64,000 bases of DNA from Saccharum officinarum (lineage: Eukaryota; Streptophyta; Magnoliopsida; Poales; Poaceae), in the NCBI GenBank assembly GCA_020631735.1, contig CM036160.1, positions 112,264,680 through 112,328,679 on the forward strand, written 5' to 3'. Shown here in pieces: positions 62,101 through 64,000 of the stretch (its first letter is position 1; the number at the start of each line of letters is the position of its first letter). Under the pieces are notes generated by a model, which searched no databases, was not told where the DNA came from, and was given only the letters and a program-made list of their open reading frames with translations. The translations under genes and the position numbers were made by a program.

Positions 62101-64000
62101 AGCCGGTAGCGGACGTCCATCAGGAAGCGGCGCAGTCGTGCGGACTTGCTCATGCGAAATAGAACAGCGCCGCCGAACCTCCTCTCCGAATCGAACGGCA
62201 TCCCCTGTCGAGGAAGGGAACGGAGGTGTTGCTGGCTGCCAGCACACGATGAAAAGAATCCTCCAATGGATGAGTCGTCGCGGAGCCTCGCCTGCGCAGG
62301 CTCTCACACGGAAATGGAAGAGATGAACCGATGAACGGGATCCGAAGAAAGGGGATCGAGTAAACATGAGTTCGGCTTGGGTCTGGACTTGGCGGGCCGA
62401 GAACATGCGAGACCCTGGTGAAAAATGATTAAGAAAATATTTAATTAATTTACTGAGCTGCATTGAGATGCTTGCGTTTTTTTTTTTGAAAGAGGAGTAT
62501 TGGAGCAAAAGCCTTTTTACACATACCTGCACCAGCACTTCTTACTTCAGAATGGTTTACTTTATTAAAAAATATCCACTTTGTGGCTAGGAGTGCACAG
62601 CTTTACTAAATATGTAGGGGAAACTGGGCAACTAACTAGCTACTATATGTTCTTCAAAGCACTAGAGGCTCAATGAGTTATTACTTCTTAGCCTGGAATA
62701 TTCTTTTATCCAACTTAAGCAAGTTTTTTCTTGTATCATAGATGATAAATATAGCTAATTTGTTGATTGTTAAGGCTACAGCATCTGGTCTTATTTACCC
62801 TTTTATGCAAACTACGCTAATATGCTTCCCTAAGGATGCAAAACAACTCTATGATCCGTGCTTGTTTTAGGCTTTTAGCTGTCTTCACACTTTACACCCA
62901 GTAGTTTTTCTCCAAATCAAATAGCTGCTCATAACACTTCAGTCTTGGATTTTCTCGTGTTATTCCCTGTTCTTTGTGTTCAGGACCATTTCCTCTTGGC
63001 TTGAAAGTTCCTATTTTTGTTGCTTAACAGGTTATCAGCACAGCTAGGACATGCAATGTTATTTTGATTGTTCTTGATGCTATAAAACCAATAACTCACA
63101 AGCGTCTTATCGAGAAGGAGCTTGAAGGATTTGGCATTAGGTAACTCTTGTTTACATGCATACTTATGCAGGCGCTAGTGTATAAAACCTTTACACAGCT
63201 TGGCCATCAGTCCTCTTGCGATCTTTTCTTTGCTCCCAATCTGGAAGACATCATTTCGCTATTATCAGTTACGTACATGGCTTGATTCATTTCCTGGATG
63301 TTGCACTCATTTATTTATACTGAATCATGCTGAAGTCTATCCTCTATGTTATCATGCTCTTTTTAATACAAAGTTAGAAAAGTTTTAAAGGTCTTTGCTC
63401 TTTTTGTTTTTGGTAGGTTGAACAAGACACCACCCAATTTGACTTTCAGAAGAAAGGACAAGGGTGGAATCAACTTCACATCAACAGTGGCGAACACACA
63501 TTTGGACCTTGATACAGTAAAAGCAATCTGTAGCGAGTACAGGATACATAATGCTGATGTCTCCCTAAGATATGATGCTACAGCAGATGATCTCATAGAT
63601 GTTATTGAAGGAAGCAGGATTTACACTCCTTGCATATATGTTGTCAACAAGATTGATCAGATAACACTTGAAGAGCTGGAAATCTTGGACAAACTTCCCC
63701 ATTACTGCCCAGTTAGGTGAGCATGTACTGTAGTATCCTGCTGTATTTGTCTCTCCTGATTTCCCTCTAATTGCTAAAGCACTTTATTTTCTTTATAAAA
63801 AAATATTATTGCAGTGCTCATCTTGAATGGAATCTTGATGGCCTTCTGGAGAAGGTATGGGAATACTTGGATTTGGTTAGGATATACACAAAACCTAAAG
63901 GGCTGAACCCAGATTATGAGGATCCTGTTATCGTATCATCTAAGAAGAAAACTGTGGAAGATTTCTGCAACAGAATCCACAAGGACATGGTCAAACAGTT
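59146..64000 (+). CDS. DRG1-type developmentally regulated GTP-binding protein (3' end outside window)
   Basis: Exons: 59146-59187, 60072-60125, 60726-60899, 61323-61394, 61472-61531, 63031-63140, 63417-63716, 63815-64000 (continues). About 332 of an expected ~369 residues are present. [14 protein letters not shown] and the basic HTH-like region [18 protein letters not shown] precede the OBG/DRG GTPase core: P-loop [12 protein letters not shown] (G1), TTLTCIPG (G2), [18 protein letters not shown] (G3) and VNKID (G4). The last visible part starts the C-terminal TGS domain ([19 protein letters not shown]). The sequence best fits the clade of human DRG1 and Arabidopsis At4g39520 (called AtDRG3 in some papers), cytosolic GTPases that bind ribosomes with DFRP partners. 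All introns are GT-AG. Intron 5 carries a TIR element. Confidence 0.95.
61793..62506. mobile_element. TIR element in intron 5 of the DRG1-type gene
   Basis: Inverted arms of about 90 bp. The left (61793-61880) reads TGCTCCGGTACTCCTCTTTT to TTAATTATTTTTCACC. The right (about 62415-62506), inverted, reads TGCTCCAATACTCCTCTTTC to TTAATCATTTTTCACC. The ~530-bp interior is GC-rich with an 87-codon frame (62063-62326) lacking any known domain. No clear target duplication. A MULE-like non-autonomous element is the best guess. Confidence 0.65.

Overview
The window is nuclear DNA from a grass. Its genes have plant introns with GT-AG (rarely GC-AG) junctions, GC-rich first exons and plant-only families. 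The intergenic space is packed with grass transposons: Tourist/Harbinger-type MITEs with TTA target duplications, hAT elements with 8-bp duplications, a Helitron, Mutator-like long-TIR elements, an intact Ty3 chromovirus and copia-type solo LTRs. An Andropogoneae source (Sorghum, Saccharum, Miscanthus or a relative) is my inference. From memory, the HAM histone acetyltransferase and DPE1 are also close neighbours on rice chromosome 7, so this looks like a conserved grass block swollen by repeats.

Layout: (1) 1-2.1 kb, minus strand: 5' exon of a leucine-rich-repeat receptor-like kinase running off the window edge. (2) 2.1-8.4 kb: no credible gene; three MITEs and a TIR element that carries a piece of an MFS sugar transporter gene. 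(3) 8.4-13.1 kb, minus: complete nine-exon MYST histone acetyltransferase (HAM type). (4) 13.4-17.3 kb: Mutator-like element split by a 2-kb solo LTR. (5) 17.7-19.1 kb, minus: intronless plastid-type FAD oxidoreductase, with a duplicated 5' flank. (6) 22.0-23.2 kb, plus: three-exon conserved plant protein of unknown function. (7) 24.1-29.2 kb: transposon cluster, including a 2.8-kb Helitron holding two hAT elements. (8) 30.9-36.5 kb: young, full-length Ty3 chromovirus in the probable leader or promoter of the next gene. (9) 37.8-45.3 kb, plus: RKP/KPC1-like RING E3 ubiquitin ligase, ten coding exons. (10) 46.5-51.3 kb, plus: plastid disproportionating enzyme DPE1, sixteen exons. (11) 51.6-58.6 kb: nested LTRs, MITEs and periodic repeats. 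(12) 58.75 kb: tRNA-Trp(CCA)-like gene. (13) 59.1-64.0 kb, plus: DRG1-type GTPase, cut by the window end.

The genes are unrelated housekeeping and regulatory genes and do not form a pathway. The joined exons of every multi-exon gene keep frame across all junctions. I found no novel multi-gene system. The points most worth following are the near-identical-LTR retrotransposon just upstream of the E3 ligase, two GC-AG introns in adjacent genes, transposons carrying host sequence, shared palindromic arrays inside two solo LTRs, and a tRNA-Trp copy with a change at the normally invariant G18.
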